Assembly: GCA_012295275.1 (NCBI GenBank)
Contig: CM022673.1
Location: 2,414,605 to 2,478,604, forward strand
Direction of reading: 5' to 3'
Length of the DNA stretch: 64,000 nucleotides
From: Chrysomallon squamiferum
Taxonomy: Eukaryota > Mollusca > Gastropoda > Neomphalida > Peltospiridae
Under the pieces are notes generated by a model, which did not search any database, was not told where the DNA came from, and saw only the letters and a list, made by a program, of their open reading frames with translations. Both the position numbers and the translations under genes were made by a program. Below are positions 46,081 through 58,978 of the stretch, in pieces. Each line of letters begins with the position of its first letter. Position 1 is the stretch's first letter.

Positions 46081-46518
46081 AATCCTATTAAATAACTAGT
46101 ATTATAATTATTAGATAAAATACAATATCCACGAACAGTACGTGACAAGTGCAGATTAAATGTTATTTATTATATCGATGTGAACAAAAGATACAATTAA
46201 TCAATAAAGCAAACACGCCAAATTTTATAGACTAAACAATTACAGAAACAGTCACGCGAAGTTCTGGTTACGATGAATCAATTCCGTATTATTCCCTTTG
46301 AAATTAAAATAATAATACAAAAACAACTGTAATACATTATGAATCTACCTAATATATTTAAAAATTCAGTTGTATAAATACATTTTTTAAAATTGAAATA
46401 ACTAATGAATAACCATAGAACGAGTACTACTGGCATCACTCTGGGGACAGAAGTACGAAGAAATTTATATCCTATGTTGTTAGAGTAATTTCCCTTAAAT
46501 TGATCTTTTTATCCCCAA
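45001..46518. promoter_or_regulatory. Divergent promoter region: Cys-rich gene (-) and TM7SF3 (+)
   Basis: About 1.5 kb separates the two start codons. On the side of the minus-strand gene are two CCAAT boxes (minus strand, at about 45181-45185 and 45223-45227) and an inverted repeat GCGCAG-aacta-CTGCGC at 45185-45201 that contains NRF1-like half sites. A (CT)n array of about 66 bases lies at 46012-46078. Promoter function is inferred from these motifs and the head-to-head layout. Confidence 0.4.
46012..46078. repeat. (CT)n / (GA)n microsatellite
   Basis: A nearly pure CT run of about 66 bases, some 440 bases upstream of the TM7SF3 start codon. Such tracts can act as GAGA-type promoter elements, but this is not demonstrated here. 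Confidence 0.9.
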
Positions 46519-47342
46519 ATGGGGGAAATGTACAGAAACTTGTTGTTTATATTCACGACAACATTTATTTTGTGTGTCAACTCTGGTTTCTTAGGTATTT
46601 GTAAACATTTGTCTAAGCTAAATGTGTAATTCATAAATTTACAGCTACAGATATTCTAAAATATATATTTATTCATACATCTGTAACGTCATTATTTGTT
46701 TTCGTTAATATCTTAATTTCGTACGTTATATTTACCTCTGGACATTTTACATTTTCTTACTGAAACTAGTGAAGGGTCTTAAACGATAATTTTATTTCAC
46801 TTTTTTATTTCTGAATTATTTATTTATTAAATTATTATTTTTTTTAAATTTAATTATGTTTTTTGTTGTTGTTTAAATCAGTGTAATCACCTGTTAAATT
46901 AAATTTGCATTAAAGATAAAATACTGCGAGTTTAATTTAATTTTTTGAATTTTGAATTTTTAAATTTTTTTAAATAGATTATTTTACATTTTCATTTATA
47001 TTATATTTTGGTATGTTCATGATCTGTATTATTAAAAAAGAAAAAGAAAATGAAAGTAGGAAAAGAAAAAAGAAACCAGTTATAAAATATATGAAGTCAT
47101 AAGTGGTTTAAAAAGTATTTGATAATACATTAGTTCTAAAGACAAATTTTCAAATTTGTACTTTTGAGTCTGCTGTGCAGTAAATTAATGAAAATGCTGT
47201 AGTTAAATGAAAATTGTGATAATATAAATCAGTTTGGCCAAATTTAAAAGACTAATTTTTTAAATTATTTTTTTTTTTTATTATTATAAATTTTCTAAAT
47301 TTATGTACTATAATTTTTAAAATTTAATTTAATTAATTAATT

Positions 47343-47429
<87 letters not shown>

Positions 47430-50400
47430 TTTTTTTTTTTTTTTTTTTTTTTTTGTTGGGAAAAACACATTTATTTAAGGAAACTAAAAATACAATTTAT
47501 TTTATATATAGGCCAGTATAGAGGTTGTAAGCTAGGTCCTTTGTTTTCAATTTCTGATTATTCATCACTAAGCCATTAAATTTCTTTTCCTTATTTTATT
47601 TGATCATTAAACTCTAATTTAAAAAATAAAAATCAAGTGTTGTTGTTTTTTTACATTTGTTTTTGTTGATAAAAATATTTAAACTGTATGTGTGTACTTT
47701 TAATTTTTTTTTTTTTAATTGTGTATAATTCTTTTTAACAGATCAAACTACTTTAACTTCTTCTCAAGCCATATTGTATTCCTTGCCTCAACACAACATC
47801 ACAAAGTTTACTTTGACAAACTTGACACAGAATGTAACATTTGTCATATTCCAAGTTCATTCTCAGTACCACAATCTCAGTGTATCGACATCAGCACAGT
47901 TCCTTCCTAATGCAACAGTTTCTGGCCGCCATGTTGGAACTGTCACTCTGCTTAAAGTCGGTGACTTTCAGACGTCTTGGTATGTGCTTTCCAATGTGAA
48001 CAAAACAGTTGATGTGGTTGTTATGGCAACAGTTTACACAGAATATGGTGAGTGATGTTTTTAGAGAAACAAATTGTTTAAAAAGAAATCATATCAAATT
48101 AAGTACTGATATTATGCTTTTTAAAACTTCAATATTGTTATTGTTATTTTTATTAAATACTGAAATGATTTCATTTTCATGCACCTTCTTTTCTGAAATC
48201 CTTCACTGTAAAAAAAAAAAAAAGAAGTGGTACAAATGATTATAATTATATTATGTTTATTGATCATTTGATGAGTCATTTTTTATTTTTTAACATTTTT
48301 TTTTTAATATATATATATGTTTTACTGTATGTGAGTGCATATATGTTATGAGTGAAATATAAGTGAGTAAAAATGTTATAGAAGATCATAAACATATGTA
48401 GATGTGTCTGTATCATCAATGTGTACATAATGTATAAATATGACTTTTTTTTTTTTTTTCATTTACACATTCTTATAAACATATTTTCATTAATGACATT
48501 TCAGATCCTGTACCTGGTGGATGTAACCAGGTTTACACTTTACCTAATGATCCTAACCTGCATGTGACCTTCACTCAGTACTGGACTGACCTGAAATTTC
48601 CACTAGCAAGTGAAGGTGCTCCTCGGGGCCAAGAACCAAAGGACTGTGATGAAACTTATCTAGATTATGAAGTTTACGTGACCTACATGAAAGAATTTGA
48701 TTTGGGCAAAGACACGTTTTTAAATTCCATGAAAGCTACCTTGACTGTTGATGAAATTATGGCAAGAGGGAAAAAAGTGAGTGGTATACATTGTTAAAAA
48801 TAGAAGAGGCGATGTGTTTATGGATGTTTTAAAAATGATGAATTCTTTTTGTTTCAACATGCAGAGATTTTTTTATATGATGAACAATTGAGATTAAAAT
48901 CTATATTATTGATAGGATGGTTGTTTCGAGTTTTTTTAAATTATGAAAATTATTTTCATATTGATGTGTTGTTATTATTATTATTATAATTATTTTATTC
49001 ATTTTCATTTTCTTTTTTACATTTAAAATTCATTCAAGCAGTGGGAGTTCTATGACTTGAATGCTTGCATGATGTATGAAAGGTCACAGGATCAGTTCAT
49101 TTTCATTGCCACCTCTCAGTCCCTACATCTTGTTTAATCCTTGTTGCTGATTTAACAATAACTGCTCACAGATTTACTGTCTCCTGTCTGTATGATACCA
49201 AGTACACATCAGGCATGCATTCTGTGTCAAACTCCATTCCACAGGGTCTCTCTGAAATTTGTATTCACTGTTTATTAACAAGTACTTCCTCCTTTTAAAA
49301 GAGCTGGATAAAATGTTATCTTTTTAAATACTTTATTTGTTGGGTTAACAAAGTATCTTGACTAAATGCTGCTCTGTGTTTTGTTTCCAGATTATTTCTT
49401 TTAATAGTAAAGATCACCGAAAGTCTCAAGTCAGAATGAGTTCAGAGCCAGGCCAAGGAGCCATTTATGCTGTTTTGGTCAAACAGAAAAGAACTGCACC
49501 ATATGTTTCCATAGCAACCTATGCCTGTGATATAAATGAATGCCCAAATGGTGAATTACAAATAGTTATTTCTTTTACTTTCAGTCAGTTTTTATTTTTA
49601 TTTTTTTCAAAATTTGTATTATTTCCAAATGCATTTACCCATAATTAACATTCATTATCATACCCATATATAAACATTCATTATCAATCATACAGAAGCA
49701 TGTGCAACTCACTGTGAATATATTTGTATGCACAACTTGCACAAACACTCTTACAAATAACTATTTCAAAGAGCCTATTATGGAGCATTAATATGTATGT
49801 ATGTGTGTATATTTATTTTTTTTCTTTAAAGTTTAATGAAAAATAAAGAGCTAAGAAGAATATAATTTTATATAATACAAAAAATGTTCAGGTCCCAGAT
49901 TTGGCCTAGTTGCTGTACTCATCTGTTTCTGTGGAGCTGCTGGTCTTCTTCTGTGTTTTGTAGGACATCGTTTCTTCAAAACAGGTAATCCTCACAACAT
50001 TTTCTGGGGGAAAACCTAATGTTCTTAACTTCATGATAGAAACAGATAAAATAAATAGCCTGAAAGTTTTTCTTGTTAATCCATATTTATGTAGCCTAAA
50101 TGTATTTCTTGTTAATGTATTTTTTTTATAGCTAAATGTATTTCCTGTCCATCCATGTTTGTACAGTGTAAATATATTTCTTGTTTGTCTATAGGTATTC
50201 ATCCAGCCTAAATGTTGTTATTTAATTCAACTATATTCTTACATTTATGTATTACAGCAAAGAGACAATACATTTAGTGCAGGGCTGTTGTTAAAAATTT
50301 GTTCATTTCTAGTGATGGTGTTATTTGTATCAAACATTATTTTCTGTGATAAAACTAATGTAATAGTAATAATTCTGAGAATCTGTGGACTGCAGGTTAC

Positions 50401-53400
50401 CTATCTAAACCAGATGTTAAGATTTGATGAGATTGTTATTAATAACACATTTCTTCCTCTTATCGTTTTATCAATTCAGTTTTGAATTTCACAGCCGTAT
50501 AATCAGTTACCTGCATTCCACTGCATTGAGGAACTGACCTTAAAGAGAAAAACATTAATTTCTAAATATAATTCTTGAATGATAAAGTGTTCTTGTGCAG
50601 CTAAAATCTGTTTGGGCATGGGATGGTCATAATTTGTTTTGTTTTTTAAATTGTTTTCTTCTTTTCAGAACTTTTCATCTTGGGTTTTGTTGCCTTCTTC
50701 ATAATATTTTACATCATTATTTTGAAGTATTCAGACATGAATGAAAATGGTATGCATTTAATATTCATCTGTGTACAGACATACTTTGTTTTTGGCAAAG
50801 ATTAAATAAGGTGAAATAAAACTGTCATTTAAAAGTGTATTAAAGTTATTTAGATGATTTGTATTGAGAAAACTTAATAAGGAGATTTTGAAACCATATC
50901 AGAAAAGAAATAGTACATTATGAAATGATAGATAAAAGAACATAATTGCATCTTTCTGTTGATTAAGCTAGAAAGCTATATATACATGCATACATATATA
51001 CATACAGACACACACACACACACACCTTCATGAACCTCCTATAATGAGAATAATTAATACTGAATGTTTAACCAATGAAATAACATCATGAAATGGATAG
51101 ATTTTTTGTAATGGCTGTTATTTTTGTTTCTTTTCTTTTCTTTTCTTTTCTTTTCTTTTCCTAGGAATTCTGGCAGTCTGTATAGTGCTGGGAATTGTTG
51201 GGGGTCTGCTGTGCTTTTCGCTGTGGTTTTTTGTTGGTTTTCCAATCATTTCAGTGTTGATAGCAAGCCTTGTAGGAGGTTACATTTTCTCCTGTCTTCT
51301 TTTCTTCACTCCTTTTGGTAAGCTAGAATTAATGCAGTCAGTTAATCTTTTTAGAAAAAATCTGTTAATTATAAATGTTTAAACAATTAAAAAATGAATT
51401 ACAGAATAAAAAAGTAGAAAGAAAAGAAAATGTTTAATAGTAGTCAACAAGATCAGTCTGTAGATTAGTGATACTGATTTTTCTTTTATCTCCTTGTATG
51501 ATTACTGTATATTATTTGAGATGTAAAAATATGACTAAAATATTCTGAAAAGTTATTAAAGAAAAATTCATATGTCTTACATCCAAAAATTGTTAATAAA
51601 ATGTAAAAGATATGACAACTGAAGAAAAATTCTTTATTAACCAAAAATGTTTAATAAAAATAATGTTTTGCAGTGTTATTTATTTTTTCTTAGAATACTA
51701 TATTTATTTGCTTAAAGAATATTAAAGGTTAAACAAAAATCATTATTCGCCCAAAAACTGTAATAAAATGTATTTAATATTATTGAAGAAAAATTTATTA
51801 ATTCATTCATTGATCAATAATTACAAAATGTCAAGTGAAACTACTTCTTTTTTTTGTTGTCACAAACAAAATAAATTAAAATATTACTTTTGCATAATGA
51901 AAATACATTAATATTTTTAATTTTAAACTCAGGTAACCTTGAATACTGGCAAACCACATTTAATTTTGGGATAACATTTGCTTGTGGAGTTCTTATACTT
52001 CCTGCTGTGCTCATACTTTTTACAAAAACGGTTTGTACATTTTAATTTTTAAAACTTTTTTGAAGTTATTAGTTCCAGTAATTTCTAACCTTGATTTTAT
52101 TTTTTATTATTTTTTTAAATATTTTTAAATTGTTTTTTTATAATTCCTGCATCCTACAGGAAATATATTGGCTCAATCAGTGTCATATTAAAAGCTGTGA
52201 TATAAGCTTTCCTGTCTATGGGAATATAAAACTTCAACAATTCATTCATACATTTAGTTTTAGCTGGTGATCACACGTTTTTATGCCATACTATAGAAAT
52301 ATCTTCACTAAATTTAATATTATAACATGTCATTGTTTGTTTTTAGTTGGTGGCATCAAGGTTTTATGACATAATATTATTAGTTTTTACAACTAATTTA
52401 ATATTATAATTTGTCTTTAAACCTTTTATCACTTTGTCGTGTTAGTTGACGGCATCAGGTTTTTCAGTAACTAAATGTTTATAATGAGTTGTTAAATCAT
52501 CACCAACTGATTTATTTCTTCTCTTCGTTGCAGCTCAACATTCTTACCTGTACATTTGTTGGCTCCTTTGGAATAGTCTTGTTCTTGGATTATTTCGTGC
52601 AGAGCAGCTTGAAGTACATTGTACTCAACTCCATAGAACACAGCACTGTTCCAGGGTTCCTTACAGTTAGAGTGACATTTCCTTTTTATGTGAATGGTGA
52701 GTCATGATAGCTTTTATAAGAAAAAAATGTGCCATGTACTTTCCATTCTGTTAGATGATTCGTAAAATATCCTGTCCTGCTAAAAGAAGAGATATATGAA
52801 GAACCAGATAATTAAGCTTCATCTGCTTTATTATCATATCCCATTCCAACCAGCAGTTCCCTCTCTTGTTTTTCAAACCCATGTTTTCTATGTATTTATT
52901 GGAACATGCAGATACATTTGTTGCATCATCATTATGTATGGTATGTTTGGTATTCAAAATTATTTAGCATCAAAAATAATCTCAGGTATGAGTAAACATA
53001 CATTTATAACAAAAAAGAAAATGATTTAATTTTAATATTCATAAATGAATTCTAAAAAGAATTGATTTTAACATTTTTTGAAATATTTTATTTTGTTTAA
53101 CTGTTTTGTGTTGTTTTATTTTCAATTTAATTCAATTCTGAATATTTATCAGGTTTACTTAATGTATTTTTTTAAAAATGAAGAGAGAATTAACCTTGTC
53201 CTACTGATTTCTTTTCAGAAATTATTCTCTGCTGTATCTGGGGGATTCTTTTTGTGGTTGGATCCATTTTCCAGTTCCAGCAGAACAGACGCAAAGCTCC
53301 TTTCCCACCATGTCCATATCAAAAGCTTTTTAAGCGACCACATGTCGAGCAGATTTCACGAAGATCACCACGAAGAAACATTGACCACAGAAGTGAAGAG

Positions 53401-53490
53401 AGGCGACCTCTGCTGGCAGATCAGTCTCTGCAGTCTTCTTGCGAAGATTATCAGTCGATTGGAACCAACCAAATAAACAGACCTACTTAG
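46519..53490 (+). CDS. TM7SF3: TM7SF3 (transmembrane 7 superfamily member 3), complete CDS (10 exons)
   Basis: Coding exons are 46519-46594, 47742-48047, 48505-48776, 49391-49550, 49892-49984, 50669-50749, 51165-51317, 51933-52030, 52534-52696 and 53219-53490. All are GT-AG with consistent phases, giving 557 residues (human 570). Exon 1 encodes a signal peptide (LLFIFTTTFILCVNS). The ectodomain (about 25-270) has several N-glycosylation sites (HNIT, TNLT, QNVT, PNAT, VNKT) and the family motifs VTFVIFQVHSQY, DPVPGGCN and PGQGAIYAV. Seven hydrophobic helices follow from about 275 to 490, with GHRFFKTELFILGF, FFTPFGNLEYW and LNILTCTFVGS. The tail contains PFPPCPY and ERRPLL. Human TM7SF3 is a p53-regulated membrane protein linked to cell stress and alternative splicing. 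The remote signal-peptide exon was chosen because its phase and leader fit exactly. It is convergent with FGFR1OP2. Confidence 0.94.
47352..47455. repeat. (ATT)n then poly(T)
   Basis: About 26 ATT units followed by about 25 T, in TM7SF3 intron 1. Confidence 0.9.
49025..49330. other. Less AT-rich block in TM7SF3 intron 3
   Basis: About 300 bases with near-even composition between exons 3 and 4. There is no open frame with splice sites and no second copy in the window. It may be a fragment of an interspersed repeat. Confidence 0.25.
51126..51160. repeat. (TTTTC)n repeat forming a polypyrimidine tract
   Basis: Seven or so copies of TTTTC run directly into the acceptor CTAG of TM7SF3 exon 7. 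Confidence 0.85.
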
Positions 53491-53912
53491 ACAAAGTAAT
53501 ACTGTTTTAAGTAAAATGTAAACAGTTGTAGGATGAAATGACAGTCTTCCTTTTAATACTTAATTTATTAAAAAAAAAAATTAAAAAAGATTTTGTGTCA
53601 GTTTACTGTTACTGATATAGGTAGGGAATATTTCGGTGAAATTTTAAGAATGGGAATATTTAAACAGATTGCAAAAAGCTCTGTTAAGGACAAAATATTA
53701 GGGCTGTGAGTTCAAAATACTCAAAAAAGATGGCAAAATCACAGCCTTATCACGTTTCAAGATTGGGTTTAAATGTGCACAGAAATAGTTTTGACAATGA
53801 ATTGATTTACTAGAGGATTTTGTTTTTCACCATATGTAAAATGTAGGTCAAATGTCATTATTTTTGTAACTACTAACACATTGATGATTGAACAATGTAT
53901 GTATTACATATG

Positions 53913-53918
53913 AATAAA
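53913..53918 (+). terminator. Candidate polyadenylation signal of TM7SF3
   Basis: AATAAA about 420 bases after the TM7SF3 stop. Confidence 0.35.
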
Positions 53919-56793
53919 ATTGAAATATACCTTGTCAGCAGGTAATCAGAATCTTTAATTATTGATAAAATTAAAAATGCTTGATTGTTCTCTGTAATTT
54001 AAAAACAAATGACACTAATTATAATTGTGATCAAATACAAATCATGAAGATTAGTTTGTATCACAAATGTTTTTTTACATTTGTTTGTTAATATTTAATT
54101 TTTGTTAAACATGTATAAATTTATATAATCACGAATTAAAAAAAACACATTTTAAATGTTTCTCTTTTTATGGAATTTAAAATGTTTTAGTGTTTTCTTT
54201 ACAATTATCTTAATTACTAATACCTTTTGATTGTGAGTATTATTTATTTTAAATAATAAGTTGTTATTATTATTATTCCTGATATTATGAGAATGCCTGA
54301 CATGTTTGAGCTACCTCTGTTGAATTGAAGCTTTCAAAATAAAAACATGTAAGTAAATAAATAAATAAATAAATTTAAGAAAACAAGATTTAAGGCACTT
54401 GACATATAGTTAAATAGTTTAAAAAATATATATAACAACAGTATTTCAGAACTGTAACAAAGAAAAAACACATTGGTTAGCCATAAAAAAATCATTAATT
54501 AATAAAAATAAAAATTTAATAAATAAATAAAAAATTCCATCAAGGTGTAACATATTTGGAGTGGAATGTTGGCCATGTTTTGAAACTGATGACATAGTCT
54601 AAAACTAAAGACATCTATATCCAATGATATTGTTACGGCAAATCAAATTTTATTTTACTCTGTCAAAATATTTTTAAAAAGTATGACTCAAAAAAAACAA
54701 CAAAAGAAAGTCATGAATGTCTAGTAGCTCTGTTGTTTTGAAGAAATCAAAAAAAAAAATAATGTATATTTACATAAATATTTTATTTTATATTAATGCA
54801 AGGTTAATATGTAGATTATGAATTTTTTTTTAAATGAATTGTTCTCAAAGTATGGTACATAGCTTAAATGCAAAGTGAAAGTTTTATTTAATTGCTAATA
54901 ATAATGTATGCAATAAAATAAGGAGACCTTGAGGATATGTGTTGACGTAACTTCCCACAAAGAATGTAAATGTACAAACAAGCATTAGTAAATTGTTGAT
55001 GCTGCTGCCACATCTATAAAATTTGTGATTTTATTTTATTTTATTTTTTAGTAAAGATTGAAGTTTATGTAATGCTATAAGAAAGGTATTCATATTTTTA
55101 TTTATACCATCATTAATTGTATCTAAAAAAGTTAATCAGTACTGAAGTATCTGGCTTTTATTTTTTATTTTTTAGTCTTATATTTATTTTATAATAATGG
55201 ATTTATAGTATGATGGTATTATGACTTAAATATTGTGACTAATACAAGTTATATTCTTTATTGTATGTAACATGTTTAACATAATTAAACAGATTGTATT
55301 CATACTGAAAATAAATTTGTTAATTTTCAGATAAAGATTTTAGTTTTTAGTTTTAACAGAGACAACCATGATGCTGCTGATAAGACAAGTGCTCAGACAG
55401 AATATTTTCTGTTACAGTTATTGCCAGTTGTAGACAGTTGTAAGATAATACCACAGTCTATTAGGACAGTCATTGGTGTTTTTTAACAATTACCATACGA
55501 AATACTGAGAGTCACCTACATTATATTAGGTAACTTGTAGCAGAGGACAGTCATCATTTTTAATCAAGTGATTTCTTACACTAAATATTTTTTTACATAT
55601 TTCTTTCCTCCGATTGTCCCTTGTCTGATGTCCCATTCAACATTATCACCAGACTGACACAGAATAATAGAAGTTTTGATGGCCAGTGTCTGATTTAGCT
55701 GCCTACAGAGAAAACTCTGTTGCAATTTAGAATATCAGTAATACGATGAAATTTAATTTAGCAATCTACTGTATAGAACAATACATTGTACTTCTGAACA
55801 TCAATGTAAAACTGAACAACCTGATTTTCTTCACATAAAAAGGTTTTATTATAACAAATTGTACATTGTAAAATATCTGCTTTGAACTAAATTTGCATGT
55901 AATAACCAAAACAAGTATTTATCATCAGTTGTAACTTCGTCATAAAGCAAAACAATGGTAACGACTTCGTCAACATTTTTTAATTATCACATCTAATTCA
56001 GTACATGAATCAGCTTGTTTCCAACAGAATTTTTATTTTTATTTATTTTCTTAACAATTTTAATATTAAAGGCTTTTATTACATTTAAACTTGACAAGTT
56101 AATAAAAAAAATTATAACAACTAAGCCATTAATATGTGGAAATCATAACTGGAGAAAATTGTTTTAGTAGTCTACAAAGCCTACAGTTCATTTGTAGTAT
56201 ACTGTAAAATTAACATTTTTCAGATTAGAAAGTCTAGAGTTCTTTTGTTATTATGAAAGAGGATCACAGATTTGACATTTTCTGTGAATATGAACTTTTA
56301 AGTTCAAGTGAAGACACAGATATATTAAAAAAAAAATTTCAGTACCACATTTTTTTTAACGTGTATATTTTTCATACAGTTTATCTATTTTGTATATTAG
56401 GGATCAATTTTACTCTGAAATTGCTATCTATATGAAAATGTTTCAAATGAATCTCACATACTACTTCATGAATACTGTTATCATGTCTCGCATAGACTTC
56501 AAATAGTTTTTCAGATCTTTAATGAACGACATGCCATTCCAATAAAATCCACGTATGTACATAATGTATATCAATCATTCCATGATTATGTGTATAAAAA
56601 GCAATAATGGGTGTACACTGTTTTAATCATCAGTTGTACTAAAACACAGTACTGTCTCAACACTTACACTTTCCATCTACCCCTTTTTTAAAATAAATAA
56701 ATAAAGCTTGGTCTGTCCACATATTCAGCAAGAACTGTTACATATTTGAAAATATCCTCCCATGGCTATTCTTTAAGAAGATTAAAATAAAAT

Positions 56794-56799
56794 TTTATT
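56794..56799 (-). terminator. Candidate polyadenylation signal of FGFR1OP2
   Basis: TTTATT on the plus strand (AATAAA on the minus) about 100 bases after the FGFR1OP2 stop. Confidence 0.4.
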
Positions 56800-56896
56800 T
56801 ACCAGCCAAATGATTCTGCAATGTATTTCTCAAAAGAAAATGAAAGTAATAATAATAAAAATAAATAAATTTTCTCTTTTCTGCCACTTAAGAACA

Positions 56897-57983
56897 TCAC
56901 TGTTTATCTTTAGACTTAGCATTATCGGAAGTTTCAGTAGTCAAAGACACAAGTTTTTCTCTTGGTGTTGAGCTCACTTCAAGAATTTCTCTCAGTGTCT
57001 GATTTTCCAGCTGCAGCTGCCTGATTCGTTCATGGTCCTTTATTATATGTTCATCGTCCACCTTGACAGCACTCTGCATCACTCCAGCCATTTCATCTAT
57101 CTTGCCCAACAGCCGCAGAACCTCCTGCTACAGAGTTAAAAATATTTGTATCAAGTAATACAATACTTGTAGTTATAATTTTTTTTTTTTTTTTTTTTTT
57201 TTAAACAAAGAAATACAAAGAATGATAATCATTGAAATTATAAAATACATCAAGATGTGTTGTGTATGTGACTGGATATATTAGAGAGAGATGACGAGGG
57301 TGTGAGACAGAGAGATAGAGAGAGAGAGAAAGAGAAGTCCTTTCAGGAGAGCAAGTTCCTTTTGATGTTATTTTATAAGGAAATAAATTCTATTTCTGGT
57401 TTACCTTTGAATCGTCTCGCTGTTGGGAAATTATTTTTTCTATTTTATTGCTCTTTATGAGTTCTCCAATTTGTTGTCTGTATTTTTTCATTATCAGTTC
57501 CATGGCAGACTGGTGTTCTTCAAGGGACATTTTAAGTTCTCGATTCTCCTGCTGCAGTTCACGGATTTGTCGGTTTTCCTGAGCTATTCCAAGAACGAGT
57601 GTAGAGCGTGGACGATGTTTTGCAATCTCATTCAGTTCGTTGATGTCATCTTGGTACTGAAACATTAAATATTTTCCATTAAATAATTATTTGAAATATT
57701 TATTAAGATTTGGAAATGATTTTTAGTAATATTTGTGTCTTTTCATATCCACTCTTGGAAAGATGTATGAAAACCTTTCATCTAGTATCTAGTATCTAAA
57801 ATTTAATTAATCAATTAGGTGATAATAATTTACAAAATAATTACGTGCCTGTTTCATGGCATCAATTCTTTTACTAAGTGCCTGCATGTTGGCAATTAGT
57901 CTGTCTGCAGCTGAATCATCATCCTTTAGTCTATTAACTAACAGGTTTCCATCATTCAGAAGTTTCTCTACAGTCAAAGACAT
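56897..57983 (-). CDS. FGFR1OP2: FGFR1OP2/SIKE1-family coiled-coil protein, complete CDS (3 coding exons)
   Basis: Coding exons are 57849-57983, 57405-57656 and 56897-57127, giving 205 residues, close to SIKE1 (207). Family motifs are NELNEIAKHRPRSTLVLGIA, ENRQIRELQQENREL and LEEHQSAMELIMKKYRQQI, then a C-terminal ERIRQLQLENQTLREIL. The whole protein is predicted coiled coil. SIKE1 and FGFR1OP2 are vertebrate paralogues found in STRIPAK phosphatase-kinase complexes; invertebrates normally have one gene, so the symbol is interchangeable here. The first coding intron has a GC donor (CAG/GCACGT): only this site keeps the frame and reproduces the conserved MKQ-Y junction. The last exon has a TAGCAG tandem acceptor. 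A 5' UTR acceptor (poly-T then AG) lies just before the ATG, and a non-coding exon may end at 58712. Confidence 0.93.
57180..57202. repeat. Poly(T) tract in FGFR1OP2 intron
   Basis: About 23 T, reading as poly(A) on the coding strand, between the last two exons. Confidence 0.75.
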
Positions 57984-58947
57984 TGGCCTAAAAAAAAAAG
58001 TTAATGTTTTAAATATATCATATCATGGCAGTTATTAAATAATGTATGTAGCTAACATTAAGAGTTAAGTGAAAATTTCTTCTCACTTAGTATTTAGTTA
58101 AATGTATTAATAAATAAATATTGTTTTCTATCTCACTGTATCACAATCATTTTGAAATTAAACATTTCTTGGCTTACATTTATTTAGCAAACATTTTTAA
58201 TGTTTAGTTATAATTTCGTGTGTCATTATATATAACTAAAATAATAAGCATACGATGTATTTAGTCTGCTGCGACATAGATCTCTCATTATCTGCCATAA
58301 ATTAGCCAGCTCAACTACTGGTGAATGAAATTAACCTATTTAACGCTATTAGTATTAAGTATTATTAGTATTAATTAATTTAATAGTATTAACTATTAAT
58401 AATACCACATTATAATTAATATTGTAATGGAGTATGTTTTTATCATATTAATTCTATAAGTTAAATGTGCAACTGCATAACTAATATTAAAGAAACAGCA
58501 TTCGTTTCAATAAATGAAAATGAATTAATTATCACTCGAATTTCCTGACCAAGTTGAAGTTCGAAGTTATGTTAAAAGAATTTCACTATTCATATTTTGT
58601 TTGTTTTCTCCATATAAATTATTTTTAGTTGCAATTCCAAATTATTTAATTAAAGGTATTTCGTGCGGCCTTTTTTAACAAATAAATTTCACTTAAAATT
58701 AAATAACTTACTCGTCGTTTCCTCAATCACAATCAGTTATCTAATAACCAAAATGTACACTGACAACTTTTAGAATATAAATTTAATAAGGGTAACAGTC
58801 TAAATAAACAGAGTCCATTCGGGCGATTTATACATGTAATGATATATTTCTGGCACCCTTTCTCAAATAAATTTTTTATGAGTCTTCAAGAAAAATTATC
58901 CTTTCGATATTGAAGCAGAAGCATTCATATTTGAATACTTTTATTTT

Positions 58948-58978
<31 letters not shown>

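Larger units (their letters stand above)
53491..56896. other. Intergenic region between convergent TM7SF3 and FGFR1OP2
   Basis: About 3.4 kb of AT-rich DNA that should contain the two 3' UTRs. An AATAAA on the plus strand (53913-53918) could end TM7SF3. No gene or element is recognised between them. Confidence 0.5.

Noticed and set aside
45966-46148. ORF with Arg-Glu repeats
   Set aside because: It is a (CT)n/(GA)n array; no conserved sequence on either side.
52751-53029. ORFs on both strands within a TM7SF3 intron
   Set aside because: The flanking exons join perfectly without them, and neither has a recognisable motif.
56253-56435. 60-codon ORF between TM7SF3 and FGFR1OP2
   Set aside because: AT-rich, Phe/Tyr/Lys-dominated composition with no splice context or similarity.
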